Positions 13,759 through 29,475 of a stretch of 45,000 nt of DNA are shown here, piece by piece. The position numbers and the translations under genes are program-made. A model generated the notes under the pieces. It was given only the letters and a program-made list of their open reading frames with translations. It was not told the DNA's origin and did no database searches. How positions within the stretch are numbered: the stretch's first letter is position 1; each line of letters starts with the position of its first letter. The stretch is from Hypsibius dujardini (Eukaryota > Tardigrada > Eutardigrada > Parachela > Hypsibiidae): NCBI GenBank assembly GCA_001579985.1, contig LRSR01008773.1:1-45000 (forward strand), in the 5' to 3' direction.

Positions 13759-14117
13759 GAGACAGACAAAGAAATAGACAAAGCGACAGACAGACAGACA
13801 GGCAGACAGGCGGACATCCGATATACCGATAGACAGGCAGACAGTCAGAGAGACAGACGGATAGGTAGGGGATAGGCCGGCAGTTAGACAAGCAGACACC
13901 AAAGATAGTTTAAACTGATGCTTTCCCATTGTGTTTCTAGGAAATTGAGATGCTCCTGCAGAAAGTGAAACGAGAAAAGTCACAAGTGGAGCTTGACTTG
14001 CGCGAAAAGTTCGATGCGAAACGTAGCGTCCTGGAGGACGAACTGAAGAAGAATAGTTCTCCACATGCCGCCACAGCTGTTCGAACCAGCAACGGTGAGT
14101 TGAACTCCCGGTTTTGA
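4792..14117 (+). CDS. PLCB: Phospholipase C beta (norpA / PLCB4-like)
   Basis: Hydrolyses PIP2 to IP3 and diacylglycerol downstream of Gq-coupled receptors at the plasma membrane. Coding exons: 4792-4927, 5863-5999, 6196-6551, 7041-7320, 7487-7593, 8703-8772, 9410-9443, 9574-9669, 9959-10678, 11203-11361, 11445-11613, 12027-12346, 12673-13622, 13941-14117. All phases join, giving 1236 aa, normal for the family. Order: PH-like N-terminus, EF-hand region (about 150-300), catalytic X half with SSHNTYL, VELDCW, ITHG and ILSLEN, an acidic X/Y linker, Y half (about 545-660), C2, then the long Glu/Lys-rich coiled coil (about 890-1230) typical of PLC-beta C-termini. The catalytic and calcium-binding set is intact: H342, N343, E372, D374, H388, E422. 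The residue two after E422, usually His (ENHC), is Arg. The last exon can read through a consensus donor (GTGAGT at 14094) to a stop at 14117; splicing there would give another tail. The exon-3 donor at 6552 is the least certain. Confidence 0.95.
4944..4985. repeat. Exact 21-bp tandem duplication in PLC-beta intron 1
   Basis: The unit ACCCATGGACTATTGTTGTT(G) occurs twice without a gap, 16 nt after the exon-1 donor. It looks like a recent slippage or duplication event. I see no function. Confidence 0.9.
6565..6775. repeat. TCTG/CCTG tetranucleotide array in a PLC-beta intron
   Basis: Long run of TCTG, TGTC and CCTG units in the intron 6552-7040. Open frames over it encode only alternating Cys-Leu-Ser-Val and are not genes. 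Confidence 0.9.
8080..8335. repeat. TCTG tetranucleotide array in a PLC-beta intron
   Basis: Degenerate TCTG/TGTC array of about 250 bp in the intron 7594-8702, the longest intron of the 3' half of the gene. It is interrupted by single-base changes, so it is not freshly expanded. Confidence 0.9.
8923..9027. repeat. GACA tetranucleotide array in a PLC-beta intron
   Basis: ACAG/GACA units in the intron 8773-9409. Orientation is opposite to the TCTG arrays in neighbouring introns of the same gene. Confidence 0.9.
9730..9903. repeat. TCTG tetranucleotide array in a PLC-beta intron
   Basis: TCTG units with occasional CTC interruptions fill most of the short intron 9670-9958. Confidence 0.9.
10880..11020. 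repeat. Degenerate TGTC array in a PLC-beta intron
   Basis: Interrupted TGTC/TCTG sequence in the intron 10679-11202, more diverged than the other arrays. It includes a repeated GTTCTATCGAATGT-like segment near 10935 and 10980. Confidence 0.75.
11670..11960. repeat. TCTG tetranucleotide array in a PLC-beta intron
   Basis: About 290 bp of TCTG, CCTG and TCCG units fill most of the intron 11614-12026 upstream of the exon starting at 12027. Confidence 0.9.
13680..13870. repeat. GACA tetranucleotide array in the last PLC-beta intron
   Basis: GACA/ACAG units begin about 60 nt after the donor at 13623 and end about 70 nt before the acceptor at 13940. A frame reading from the exon into this array is spurious. 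Confidence 0.9.
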
Positions 14118-16323
14118 TGCCCATCAACAACCCCCACAGTGGTCGCCGTGTCTGTGTGGCCGTTTATTTTCTTCCTTTGCGCTTATGTGCGCGTACACAC
14201 CATGTGATTTTGTTCGTCTGTTGCGCGGGAGGGAGTGTTTTTATTTGCCGCAAGCCTTTCAGAGTTGTTTTTTGCTGTTCATTCCAAATGAAAATGTATC
14301 TACTCTCATATCCGATGCGCGCTAGGATTGGTTGAACCTTTGGCGTGGCGTAATTTCAGACTTTCAAAATGTAAAGCTTTTACCAGTGTGGGATTTTTCG
14401 GGATACCATCACCACTACTAATACCACCGGAAGCTGCCATGAAGGGCGCGACTCGGATCCCGCCGCGTTCTGTGGTCTTAAGGGGGAAGAGGATCCTTTC
14501 TGTTTCTTTTCGCGCCCTCTTCCGGATCTGTGGAGGAGCCGCCCAACCGCGGCGCGCTTCCACGGTTGGATGGGCCACACAGAGACACAGACACGCTTGA
14601 CAAGGAGAAATTACGGGACCTCTTAATCTGCACTGCGGGCGCCGCTTCGAAGCACTTGCGCTTTTTCCAGTAATTCTGCATACGAGAATAATGCTGTCCC
14701 GCCGAGTCGTGCGGAATAGGTCCACATCGAGTGCCTTTCTTCGCGGACAGCGGTATCAGTCTATTTTGTGGATTCCGTGTCTTCTGCTGTGTACAGTAGT
14801 ACGTAGATAAAGGAATTAGCGCACTGGCTCTCGACGCGCAGCGGGTCTTGTGCTACGTACTGTACTGCCAGAATTTTAAGGGTGGGTTTTTTGCCCTACA
14901 AGTAAATTAACGACCCCCCGGGCCAACTTGTGTTCACTGGTTTCACTGCGCTTTTGGCGGGCCGAGGTTGAACGGCAGTGAATCTGTGACGTCACGTGCA
15001 GTTTATCAGGGGTGGGCGGGGCTAAACCCACCCTTAAAATCGTGCAGTGCAGTAACGAGGTGCGTACTCTGTACAGCTGTGCACACTCGACGACGTGCGC
15101 ACATCTTATTATGCCAGTGTTCCGATACGGTTTTCGTCAAGAAATCGTGCCACAGCTGTATCTGTACTGGGTACACGTCATCGAATTTTCGTTACTGTAG
15201 TTCCCACCCATCGCAGTCAAGCGGAACCCTCAACAATAAACCGGTTCAGCAGGAATGCCGTTCTTTGTTATGGCACGGAGAGCGCGAGAGGCAATTAATT
15301 ATCGCACTCTTTGCTATCTGCATGCGAATACGTACGTGAATGCGTTTGCCGATCCGGTCCAACTGGAACATAGAACCTACCGCGCTCGACTGTTCGTACA
15401 CTACAACGGGAAGTGTAATGCTTACAGCTTCCTTCCTACATTTCAGGAAGAGGACATGCAGGCACAAGCCGTGCTATCATGAGAACCAAAAGGAGCTATA
15501 TGTAGCTGCCATATATTATATATATGTATATATTATATGTATATACTAGTACATACTTACCTGGACTAGTACATTACACAGTTACACATTTAGTATGACG
15601 TTTTACTATGATGCTATGATGGTTCTGGTCCTGGATTGAACAGCAACTAGAACACCTACTAGGATCGTTCCAGATGGGGACTTGTGCAAACCCACCTCTC
15701 TATTAAAACACATGTTAAGAGCTGATCACTCCGTGCTGTCGCGGTTGATGCGGACAACGCCTAGACGCCCAATAATAATAACGACACGAATTGCAATACT
15801 CCTACTCACTCACTCCGATTGATTTCTACTTCCAATGACGCATATTAACTCTTACTGTAGTTATTAACCACCCGTCGTCCCATCGTCTCCTTCACTCGTA
15901 CGCTCCTCGTACGTCGTCTAGCGGTGACGGTCTGCTGTGTGTGTGCTGTAAAAGCAACACACACCGCAGTGAAAGAAAACGCGTGTCACACCAGTTTTAC
16001 ATCACACTTTGTAATTCAACTGCAGACTGCAGTGCACGTCAAACCTCAAACGTCGTGCGACACACAATCTTTTTCGCACACACTGACACACGTACAGACA
16101 CACACAAGGGTGATGATTGACGAAACTCGGAAAAAAGTGCCACGAATTTCATTTCGCTTTCGCACCATGTAGCAATTCAACTCGGAATTACCTTTTCTCT
16201 CTCCTGCCATTTCATTCATCCCCATTTTGATCCCGCCTGGGTTCTCGTACATGATCGAACCGTTGGATTTGGAGCACACACCGAGCGAGCCCCCCCACGA
16301 AAAGAGGGACCACGCGTCATGTT
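14118..16323. other. Spacer between the PLC-beta and mannosidase genes
   Basis: I see no conserved coding exon. It should contain the PLC-beta 3' UTR and the mannosidase promoter. The only canonical poly(A) signal on the + strand that I noted is AATAAA at 15235-15240. An inverted repeat occupies 14873-15040, many GTAC-containing words surround it (14760-15180), and an AT-rich TATATA segment lies at about 15500-15545. If the PLC-beta donor at 14094 is used, a further small coding exon could hide here. Confidence 0.5.
14873..15040. repeat. Inverted repeat with 17-bp perfect arms
   Basis: ATTTTAAGGGTGGGTTT at 14873-14889 is the exact reverse complement of AAACCCACCCTTAAAAT at 15024-15040. Flanking sequence outside the arms is also similar in opposite orientation (CTGTACTGC on the left, GCAGTGCAGTA on the right). 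The loop is about 134 nt. It may be a small fold-back element in the intergenic spacer. Confidence 0.65.
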
Positions 16324-20330
<4,007 letters not shown>

Positions 20331-20948
20331 TCCCTACCTCCATCCACCCACACCCTGACCTCACACACACTCTTGTTTGTCGTCGTCGACGGAGATCTCA
20401 ATTATTCCCACTCTGACTTTCTCGTCTTGTTTTCGGTTTGGTTATTTTTTCGACCAAATCATTTAGTCCGGCGTAGATAGATCCCATCGATCAGCAGGAA
20501 GAGAACGGAAGCCGACGGACTGAAGCCGGTGAATGGAAATTTGTGCATTAGAGAGAGAGAGAGATTTTTTGGCTCAAAAACGGTGTTTGTTGGAACAGAG
20601 CGGTGCGACACTATGTTATGTAAGATTGGTACATTTTTTTAGATTTTGATTCGTTGGTCTTTTTGCGGTTTCGTATAGTTTGTAGTGTTTTATAGATGTT
20701 TCGATGCGAGTGTGTGAAGCAGAGAGTATTACCAGAAACTTGCGGTTACTGCTGTAGACTCACGCACATTTCGGTGGAATCGCGTTCGGTTTGACGGAAC
20801 ACTCGTTAGAATCAGCCTAGCCTTGACTGTTTCAAATGTACGAACACGAGATTACGTTCGTTGTTAACGGCCACGCCTGCAGTGCTGTAAACACCGGGCA
20901 TAATTTTCTGTACTGGCCGGCCAAGCCAACCGAGCGCCGTATCGAACA

Positions 20949-20988
20949 GTGCAGCGTTACACCGAAATGTGCAGCGTTCCACCGAAAT
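20949..20988. repeat. 20-bp direct repeat, two copies plus a partial third
   Basis: GTGCAGCGTTACACCGAAAT and GTGCAGCGTTCCACCGAAAT are adjacent and differ at one base. A third copy starts at 20989 (GTGCGGCAG) and decays. Confidence 0.85.
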
Positions 20989-21046
20989 GTGCGGCAGTCT
21001 ACAAGTACGAGTACTTCTTCAAGCCCATCTATACGAACTGGAAGTA

Positions 21047-21080
21047 TTTATTGGAGCAACATTCTAAATCCCTAAATAAA
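21047..21080. terminator. Facing poly(A)-signal candidates of two convergent genes
   Basis: AATAAA on the + strand at 21075-21080 is the first canonical signal after the mannosidase stop (20330). TTTATT at 21047-21052 is AATAAA on the - strand, downstream of the DNAJB11 stop (21940). If both are used, the 3' ends would overlap by a few tens of bases. The motifs are read directly; their use is inferred. Confidence 0.4.
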
Positions 21081-21939
21081 TGCCTCGTAGTCTTTTCGCT
21101 GTCAGTGACGCTGCTGTCCCGGACCACTACAGATATCGATACACTACAGATGTCTGTATATCGTTTATCCCCGAACCGAACTCAGTGAAAACGTACTATT
21201 GCGACTACTGTCAACACACTACTCTCTCAAAATGAATCCGCTTTGGGAGCAAAGGCATGAAAGGATGGGGAAATTAGAGTATTCGTATGGACGTCAGAAC
21301 GACTTATTAGTTTTTAAAAACAAGAAAGCGTAGCCTCTTTCGGAATCAAGGTGGAGCCTCTACCGTGGAGGGTTTGCGGAAGAGGGAGAGGGCGAGAGAC
21401 CAGGTTAGCTACACGAGGATTTGTTTCCTACACACTTGGGTACTCTTTCGCTAAGCCGGCGGCTTCTTGATTTTCTCAGTGACTGTCGCACTTGCCTTTC
21501 TGCTGGCGGGCTTTGTATTCTTTGCTCTCTTACATTTACAGGAAACCGGACGTCTCATGTCTCTCGTCCAGGAACTTACGTTTCACGGATGTGATTATTC
21601 TGAGAAGTCCAAAGCTGCTGCTGCTGTTGCTGCATTGGATGGACTGCACGATTTAACGGACGATATGAGTTACACGGTTTCAGCATCAGAAAAGCAAGGA
21701 AATGTTCTTTAAATCGGAACTCCTCATTCGTATCACTACTACACGAAGTGCGCCGCGAACACACGATTAGGTCCGTCCACTTCCCAGTTCGTACTATATT
21801 ACAGACTAGTATTGCAAGAACAAATAGTGGTGCACAACCCGCAAAAAAATGGAGGGCGATTAAGTTAGAAACTTTCCCGTGTCAATAGGAGGCAGGCAGG
21901 CAATGAATAAAGTAAAAAAAAACAAAGAGTCCGAACCAA

Positions 21940-22865
21940 CTAAAATCCCCGAAGTCCGTTGTAAATTTTTGGTTTCAAATCGTCCTGCTTCAGAATCTTC
22001 CTCAGATCTAGGGCAGAAATGCAATGTGAGGCTAAAAAATACAACTCGACATGACAACAAGGGACTTACTCTCTTTTTCCTCTGCTGTGAAAGCTACTTT
22101 GGGAAACTCCACTGCAAAAAAAGTGTCAACCAAAATGTCAAAAAAAGAACTTCATTCATAACAACAACAGGAAAACACTGAGGGCGCGAGTAAGCGTGAG
22201 ACGATCCAGGCAGACATTCTTTAACAGCGGCATCAGACTCGCCATCAGTAATTTGGCACATGCACAAGGACGTACCATCGAAAGTTATGAAGAGAGTGCC
22301 AAACTGATTGTTGTTATCATAATTCGGCATGCCCTCATTCTTCTTCCTTATTTTCGCGCCGGGCCAGGTGGTTGTCTCCCGAGACACAGAAACAAAGTGC
22401 CCGTCAAGATGCTTCAGCTGCATTTCAAATCCCGTCAGAGCTTCCAGCAGCGACAGAGTCACGTTGCAGTACAAATCGTCACCTCGCCTCTCGTAGACCG
22501 GATGCGGTTTCGTTACGATTCGTATTTTGAGATCACCGGGCTCGCCCTCCAGATGCGGCTCACCCTCAGCCACGAAAGAGTGTTCCTGGCCATCCCTCAT
22601 ACCGGCTTCTATCTCGATTTCCAGAAGCTTCTCTTCTGTTACAAATCTACAGAACAGAACTTATCAGATATCATCCAGTACGATTACAGTCAGTGTGTAT
22701 CGTATCGTGCCTGACTACGTGTAATAACACAGGAGTCTCTCTGTTTGTCTGTCTTGACAACGGTCGTGCCTGTCGTCCGTCTTAATAATATCCAATTCAA
22801 GTCATCTGCCCGTCCGTCTACCAGCTTGTGTGTCTTAATAATGTTCGAGTCTGTTTGTCTGTGTG

Positions 22866-22955
<90 letters not shown>

Positions 22956-24107
22956 TGAGTGCAAATTGACAGCTGACTCACTGAACATTGGGGCATTCAT
23001 CACAGACAGTATTTTGAGTCATGGAGAACCGTCCAGGTCCCATCTGATGGGTGACCATCTCCTGCCGGCAGTTGCACTTTCGTGTGCCCGATGCCGGTTT
23101 CGCAACCGGCTTGTTGCGCACAACCTGCAAATAGATCGAATGTTCGTACACTTGACTACCTACGCATACAGCTACCGAAATGAACTGTTGCGACTTCGAA
23201 GGGAAAAACGGAAGCACAAACCTCAACAAAATTTCCGGAATATAACTCTTCCAGAGTGACTTCCAGTTCAATCACGACGTCGGCGCCCTTCGGTGTTTCT
23301 TGCTGGCCGCGATTACCGCCACCGCCGAAGAAGCCGAAATCACCCCCAAAAAAACTGCCAACAAAAACCACTTAGAGTCAATGTGAGATACTTCGAAATG
23401 GTTATGTAGTTATGCGGTTCACATACAGGAAGCAAGATGAAAAAAGTCAGTGTGAGATGCTTGGTTCACATACGGGAAGCAAGATGAAAAGTTTACCTGG
23501 AAAAGGGATCACCATGACCGCCGCCGCCTTCTTTCAGGCCTTCCTCTCCGTACTTGTCGTACTTTTCCCTCTTTTCCGAATCAGACAATACCTACGAAAT
23601 GAGAGCCTCTCCTTAGAGATTTGATGCGCAAAACAATCCGGGATGTTTGATGTGAGATTTTGTAATTGTACAGTACCTCATATGCGGCTCCGAGATCGTG
23701 AAATTTCTCCTGCGCCGATGGATCGTCTTTATTTTTATCCGGATGCAGGTCCTTAGCCAGCTTCCGGTAGGCTTTTTTTATCTGATTTGTGTTGGCATTC
23801 TTCGCTACGTTCAATATCTTGTAGTAATCCCGCCTGCAAAATAACGCCATCGCTTGATTGATCGATCTGTCGAATTTATTATTTCAATAAATGCCAGAAC
23901 ATCCGTTCGATTGATTGATCGATTTGTCGAATCGATCAGTTCAATAAATGCCCGAACATCCGTTCGATTGATTGATCTATTAGTTCATTCAACAACATCG
24001 CCACAAAAACATCAAAGCTTTCATCAGTTTGCATACCCGCAGAATCCTTCCATCACCAGGCAGGAGAAATAAATACACGCAACTGTGAGGTGTGAAGTGA
24101 TGTGCAT
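21940..24107 (-). CDS. DNAJB11: DnaJ homolog subfamily B member 11 (ERdj3)
   Basis: Soluble ER-lumen co-chaperone that binds unfolded clients and hands them to BiP. Coding exons in transcript order: 24107-24037, 23833-23677, 23591-23497, 23354-23222, 23124-22982, 22646-22276, 22111-22070, 22007-21940. Phases join to 359 aa; human DNAJB11 is 358 aa. Residues 1-23 form a hydrophobic signal peptide ([20 protein letters not shown]). The J domain is about 25-90 with the HPD motif at 54-56 (DLHPDKN), which stimulates BiP ATPase. A Gly/Phe-rich linker follows, with [11 protein letters not shown]. The client-binding part has the cysteine motifs KCNCRQE and VCDECPN, and the second beta domain includes [19 protein letters not shown] and LPN-like MPNYDNNN. 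The C-terminus KIYNGLRGF matches the family's YNGLQGY ending, and no KDEL is present, as in the family. The start is fixed by the signal peptide and by an acceptor 17 nt upstream. Confidence 0.96.
22866..22957. repeat. TCTG then CCTG array in a DNAJB11 intron
   Basis: About 12 TCTG units followed by about 9 CCTG units on the + strand, inside the intron 22647-22981 of the minus-strand gene. The sharp switch between two pure units is unusual. Confidence 0.9.
23854..23975. repeat. Tandem duplication of about 64 bp in DNAJB11 intron 1
   Basis: The segment starting TTGATTGATCGATCTGTCGA near 23855 and including TTCAATAAATGCCAGAACAT is repeated from about 23920 (GATTGATTGATCGATTTGTC) with a few substitutions. 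A third partial copy starts near 23968 (CGATTGATTGATCTATTAG). It is confined to the intron 23834-24036. Confidence 0.75.
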
Positions 24108-24123
24108 GGTGCTGATGGTCTTG

Positions 24124-24193
24124 ACTGAAAAAAAAAACCAAAGTAGATGTTAATCAGTTTTCTTCCAGTAAAATTTGCCCGGTTAGACAAACC
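24124..24193 (-). other. Probable 5' UTR intron of DNAJB11
   Basis: On the minus strand a long T tract ends in CAG at 24125, giving an acceptor, and the leader then runs 17 nt to the ATG. A plausible donor is GAG|GTTTGT with the exon ending at 24193, the same donor type as in a later exon of this gene (GAG|GTTTGT at 23221). That would make a 68-nt intron with a CTGATTAAC branch-like word. The acceptor is well supported; the donor is tentative. Confidence 0.45.
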
Positions 24194-24593
24194 TCGTTAG
24201 ATAGGAACGAAAGCTCGCTCCTTCGCGTTCGGCGCACGCAACAACAAATGCAATCGATCCTTCCTGAATGCAAAACACCCCACGGCGGCGGTGGCGGTCG
24301 CGAAATTCCTGTCCAAAATATGTGGCGGAACGGGATGACTTTTTGGGAGCTCTTTGACTTTCTCTCCCCACATACACACACAGGTAGATTCGCAATCTTT
24401 TCGTTGGCGCTTGCACGGTAAGTTTCCCCGGTAAATTTCACTCCTCGGTGACTTCAGATGGATAAAGATGGCAAAAATACGGAATAATTTTTCGACGTCA
24501 CAAACTTCAAAAGCGATTTTTAATGCTGTGCTGGCATCTTTAACAGTTCCAATACAGAATCAAGTAAATGTAGACCCATCTGATTGGCTGCGA

Positions 24594-24612
24594 TGTGGTG
24601 TCGCTCCATTGG
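24594..24612 (-). promoter_or_regulatory. ERSE-like element upstream of DNAJB11
   Basis: Read on the minus strand the sequence is CCAAT, nine bases (GGAGCGACA), then CCACA. The known ER stress response element is CCAAT-N9-CCACG, bound by NF-Y together with ATF6, so this matches spacing exactly and nine of ten fixed bases. A second CCAAT box (minus strand) is at 24583-24587. The element is about 490 bp upstream of the DNAJB11 start codon and correctly oriented. Vertebrate DNAJB11 is a known unfolded-protein-response gene, so the location is meaningful. Activity is inferred. Confidence 0.5.
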
Positions 24613-25027
24613 CTGGGAGGCGGGACTAAACAGCAGTGTGGGCGGTCCCAGTAGATGGCGCTATGTTCTTCATGACAGCCATTTCCAATCCGTATTGCGG
24701 AAGCTGGATCAGACAAGAGTCCTCGGGCTTACGGTTTACGGTTCTCGTACATAAAAGGAATTTCTTGCATACAGTAGTAGAATACTGGTATGTGATGAGC
24801 TCGCTTCCCTTCATGTTGAGATTTCATGAAGGACCTTCAAGTTCTGATGAGCTTACATTACACTATCGTGCCTAGCCCCTTGCTGCAGCGAGAGCAGTCG
24901 AAAGAAGGAACATAATTAGAGTAGTACGTGTTATAAGACAGCAACGACATCGCACTAGAATTGACCGGAAGTCCTGGTTCGCCCTATCTCTTTTGACCAC
25001 ACGTTTGGCTATATTTGGCTAATGCAA

Positions 25028-25080
25028 CCGACAGGCAAACAGACAGACAGTCAGGCAGGCAGGCAGACAGACAGGCGGGC

Positions 25081-25120
<40 letters not shown>
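25028..25120. repeat. GACA tetranucleotide array
   Basis: GACA with GGCA interruptions. It is the only tetranucleotide array of this window that falls outside an intron I could define. It lies about 0.9 kb upstream of the DNAJB11 start. Confidence 0.9.
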
Positions 25121-26277
25121 GACTCGAGCGACCGCGGTCTTGGATGAAGGTCCTCGGTGCAATACCTTATACATTGCTTGCAGCTGATTTCGTGCTTCGA
25201 ATTTATTCCATGTACTGGTAATTTGATTGATTGAGTGATGGTTCATTCATCTAAACTCTCTCAGTCATAACCAAATCGTCTGTCCTCCCGTTCAATTTGC
25301 TGCGATTTCAGTAATGGAAGCCGCCTGTGCACGTCGGACTAATTACCCTGTAAAACAGCGCGCATCTCATCGTGACTACTTCCGGTCGCGATGACGTCAA
25401 CTAGTGTTCATGCGCGCGCCATGACAAGATGTGCTGTCACATGGGGGGGGGGGCAGCATTAGACGTACGTGTAACGGAACAGGGCGACATAAACGCGAAA
25501 GATGCTTAATTACCGTTTCCGGTAGAGCGAACGTCGTGTCTGTACATATGGAAATGGTCGGGATCTTTAATTACGACATTAAGGACACGACATATAAGCA
25601 TGCGGTCGCGGTCAGTCGCACACACACCACGATTTCGGTGCAGGATTTCAGATAGACATGTTGTACCGAACACTTAATATGCGGTATCTCGACAGAGTAT
25701 AGCCTGGGTCGCCAGAGCGCTGAAGGAGCGGAGGGGGGGGGAGAGCCTAAATTTGGCGAAATTGAATGAGAAATGAAGGCTTTTTTTAGCCGTCCGGTAA
25801 ACGTGCCGCATGAAGGGATGCGCTAAATTTAGCCATGTGTACCGAGGGTCCAGCATGCCCCCTCTCTCTCCCCATTAGTCACATACGGGAGCGTATATAT
25901 ACCTCGAAGTGAGAGATGTCTGCTAAACCAAACACCCCCAGTGACGGTCGGTATGGCGGTGGTTTCAGGAAACACTTCCGGTTGATTATGCGTGTATACT
26001 GTAGGCGGTATACACGCGCGTCTCGCCAGATTGCCTGTCTCATCATCAGTTGAGCAGGAGGATGAGAAACCGCGAGAGGTCCTATTTCGGGGTACCCCAT
26101 CACACATCTCCGGTCGCGGCGAACGCGTCCGACACCCGCGAACGCGTGCCTAATGGAGGTCAAACAAGTTCAAGAGTAATCTTGGCGCGCACATCGAACT
26201 AAGTTACTTCCACGAGCGTAAGTACTACGCTAATCTTTAAGTGAAGCTAGTTGCGCATAAAAAAGTCGCTGTACGCA

Positions 26278-26380
26278 GAGACCGACAGAGACAGAGACAG
26301 AGACAGAGACAGACACAGACACAGACACAGACACAGACACAGACACAGACACAGACACAGACACAGACACAGACACAGAA
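26278..26380. repeat. GACAGA then GACACA hexanucleotide array
   Basis: GACAGA units at 26281-26310 pass into about 11 uninterrupted GACACA units. A frame running through it encodes Arg-Gln then Gln-Thr repeats and is not a gene. Confidence 0.92.
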
Positions 26381-26927
26381 ATTGTTTAAGTTGAGTTGGA
26401 TCTGGGAGGTTTCTGTAACTCCTGAAATGGAGTTCCTCAGTCTGTATCAAAAGAATGGCAATTTATCCTACTACATCGAGAGTCATGGTAACGTACACAG
26501 AAGGGAAGATGGGGACGCGACCATTCAGAAAGGGCTTATGTTGGTTGGCTGGACATCGATGAAAGGCGAATACGCATTTGAGCATTAGGAAAAACTAGGT
26601 GAAAGGTGAAAGGTTGATTAAACCAGCTCATCCTATTGCGCACCGGTTGCGCTCGCGGGATGCTTGCCGGACTCCGACACAATGCCCGTTGCGCGGATTA
26701 TAGGGTATTGGGATTGCGCCGGTCTAGCGTGTTCTTTTCATGCTGTTGCGCATGAAGTACAGAATTGGCGCATGACGCGAAAACATTGATAACGGACACT
26801 GCCTCACTTGGGATATGGAGTTGACCGTTCACAAGTTTACACGTAGTAATGGATCCGGACATGGCTATAGGTGCTGAAGAGAGGGAATCGCACCTGTAAC
26901 TAAGAGACAACCCCATAGCCATAAACA

Positions 26928-27045
26928 CGGACACAGACACAAACAGACACCGACACAGACACAAGACACAGACACAGACACAGACACAGACACAGACACA
27001 GACACAGACACAGACACAGACACAGACACAGACACAGACACAAAC
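26928..27045. repeat. GACACA hexanucleotide array
   Basis: About 17 nearly perfect GACACA units, with one interruption (CACAAGACACAG) near 26960. Confidence 0.92.
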
Positions 27046-27894
27046 TTTAAAACAGATTTAGGTTTTATCTACTAAGAATAGCGACATTGTGTAGACACTG
27101 CCTGCCTAGGTATTGCCGTTTTCTCCTATGATTTTGATGCTTTGGCCTTAGTGACCACACGTGGGTACACAATGTACAGCGAGCAGGAAGGCACCAAAAA
27201 AACAGGATGAATTGCCCAAGTACCGAAAGCAATGTTAACTGATATATACAGCCGAGCCCACGCGCACAAGGATGCTCGACAGTTCCCGGATCTGTTGGGC
27301 CAAGCCTACGTGGTGCGAAAGTCCCTATACTCAATATTTTACAAACAAATTTACTGTTAAATATCTGACGCGGGGTCAACGGTAAGCAGAACGACAATTT
27401 ATTCATCAACTTTCCCTACAACCCCATCTTCAGCGAAACGTGCGTCGTCTTGCCTGTCCACCGCCACCGACCGAAATCTGTTTGAGGCCCTCGCATAAAC
27501 TGCGTATCCCGAGTTAACCGGAAGCACCGGCAATGACGCTCCATTCAGGGAGAGCTTAATGAGTGACGCTGGTGTGACGCCCAGATTTATCGTACCACCT
27601 TCGTATATACACCGCACCGAGAACACAACGACGCTACTCACCCCGGTCAGTCAGGCACACACGGCAGCACTTTAAACCATTAATGAGGCGTGTATACAGG
27701 GTACAGGCATACACACACACACACAAACGCGCGCATACACGCTGCATCACTCGACGTTTGTGTAGGGAAGACGAGGGACCTACCTTTTCCCCTTTTTTCC
27801 ACGAGCCCACTGATTTTCTTCCCACCTGTATACGCATACAGTACCCTACCGTGCTTTGATATAAAATGTACACAACACAACACAACGTCACAAT

Positions 27895-27902
27895 TGACGT
27901 CA
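27895..27902. promoter_or_regulatory. Perfect CRE palindrome TGACGTCA
   Basis: The full 8-bp cAMP response element occurs once here, about 5 kb upstream of the NR4A leader exons. A single 8-mer is expected by chance about once per 65 kb per sequence, so it is only suggestive. Confidence 0.25.
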
Positions 27903-27925
27903 GTCTCACAAGAGTCGGTCAGACA

Positions 27926-27956
<31 letters not shown>

Positions 27957-28641
27957 CTCCCCGAGACAGGCAGGACTCTTTCCTGAGAAACGGGTCGGGA
28001 ATGTAAAAGGGGAGGAGGTCTCGATACATCCGACACATCCGACGACGGCGACCTCACACTCAACACCTCACCGTTATTATTATTTGGGCCGGTATTTATC
28101 ACTAACTGTACCGGGGTTGTGCAGTGCCCATGATCGGGGGACAATAATGCGTAGTGCATGTCAATGTTATTATTTGCCGAGAATCACAGTGGTAAATAGT
28201 GTTATTAAATACGGGAGAATTCGAGGCAAGGCATCAGACGCAGTTGTAGAGAGTATGTTCAAGACCCGACGATTGTACGTGTCGGCCATCATTACCCTAA
28301 ATCATTGCGTTGGTATGTTGTGTGTACATGTGTGTAATCACAATTTACGGTGATGAATATTCTTCTTGCGGGATGGAGAGCCGGGCTAATGAGCCGGGCT
28401 TTGGGTGGTAATTTTTTTTATCGGACATTTCGGGGTTGGTGTTGCTATTGACACACATCACCGAGAGCACGGGTATGATCTGGAAATGTCAGGAACAACA
28501 AGATGTAGAACGAAAGCGCCAAATTGTCCGGAGTCTCTTGTTTTTTTAAACACTTTTGTAATAATTGTTTTTTGTAATTTCGGAAATTTTTTATGGAAGA
28601 ATTGACGTCGCTGACGTGTACTCGCACCGATTTAGTACTTT

Positions 28642-28793
28642 AACACTGTACTGTCTCGATCATTTGGTGCTGCTCTTTGGACCCACCCGTACATTATGAC
28701 CGCGCACACTGTGCTTCACTGCAGGCATAATATACGGTGGATCTAAAACACAGCACCAAATGATCGAGACAGCACCTGTTGTGTTACAGTGTT
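28642..28793. repeat. Fold-back element with 22-bp perfect arm core
   Basis: The 22 bases at 28651-28672 (starting CTGTCTCGATCATTTGG) are the exact reverse complement of 28751-28772. Outside them AACACTGTA (28642-28650) pairs with TACAGTGTT (28785-28793) after a 12-nt insertion in the right arm. Inside them CCACCCGTACATTATG pairs imperfectly with CATAATATACGGTGG. The result is one long hairpin of about 150 bp with a short loop near 28700-28725. No target-site duplication is obvious. This is a MITE-like fold-back or a source of a hairpin RNA. Confidence 0.75.
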
Positions 28794-29475
28794 TGACTCC
28801 ACTTTTACTTAATATATTATAATCTAATTTATAAATATAATTTTATTAGAAAAAAAAGAATTTTTAGATTACTTGAAAATATATTAGTAAGTGTACTCGT
28901 AATACCACACAGTCGAGAGAATAGTCAAAGTGGGGCGAGAGAATAGTCGAAGTGGGTTGGTTTAACAATCAGTAATACGCCATAGTAGCAGTTTGGGGAA
29001 TTTAGAAAAAGACTTTTATGTAACGTAATGTAATCATTATTTACGCAATAATTCTTCCAAGAAAAATATTTGGAGGTGGAACGATTTCAACAGGTTTGTT
29101 TGGAGTAGAACTGAAACGAAAATTGATGATACTCCTTTGCGTCCGTTAAAAGCCAATTATTAATCATTTTAGGACGTGAGAAATTATCACTACAACACAG
29201 TTGACGTGCGAAATGACGACCACGAGGCGACAAATGACGGCTTCATGCACTGCCGCAAGCGACAGCGGCACATGTAAATCTTTAAAAATAAACAGTTATT
29301 TTTGGCGCCCACTGTCATACACTGTATAGCTGGACCGTATATACTACTGCGCGTAATTAATTAGGAACATCCGGCTGTTAAGAATACTGACCTTTCGCTT
29401 ATCAAGCCGACTCTTTCAATGCGGTCACCGATTCACTATGGATGTGATTGGTTATTGGAGATCATAGAGACAGGC

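Larger units (their letters stand above)
20331..21939. other. Convergent spacer between the mannosidase and DNAJB11 genes
   Basis: Both genes end here. I found no convincing further coding exon. A 20-bp direct repeat lies at 20949-20988. An AG microsatellite lies near 20552-20563. A short frame with a CTG-rich (Gln or Ala) run near 21612-21640 has no ATG supporting a hydrophobic leader and no family match. Poly(A) candidates on both strands lie at 21047-21080. Confidence 0.5.
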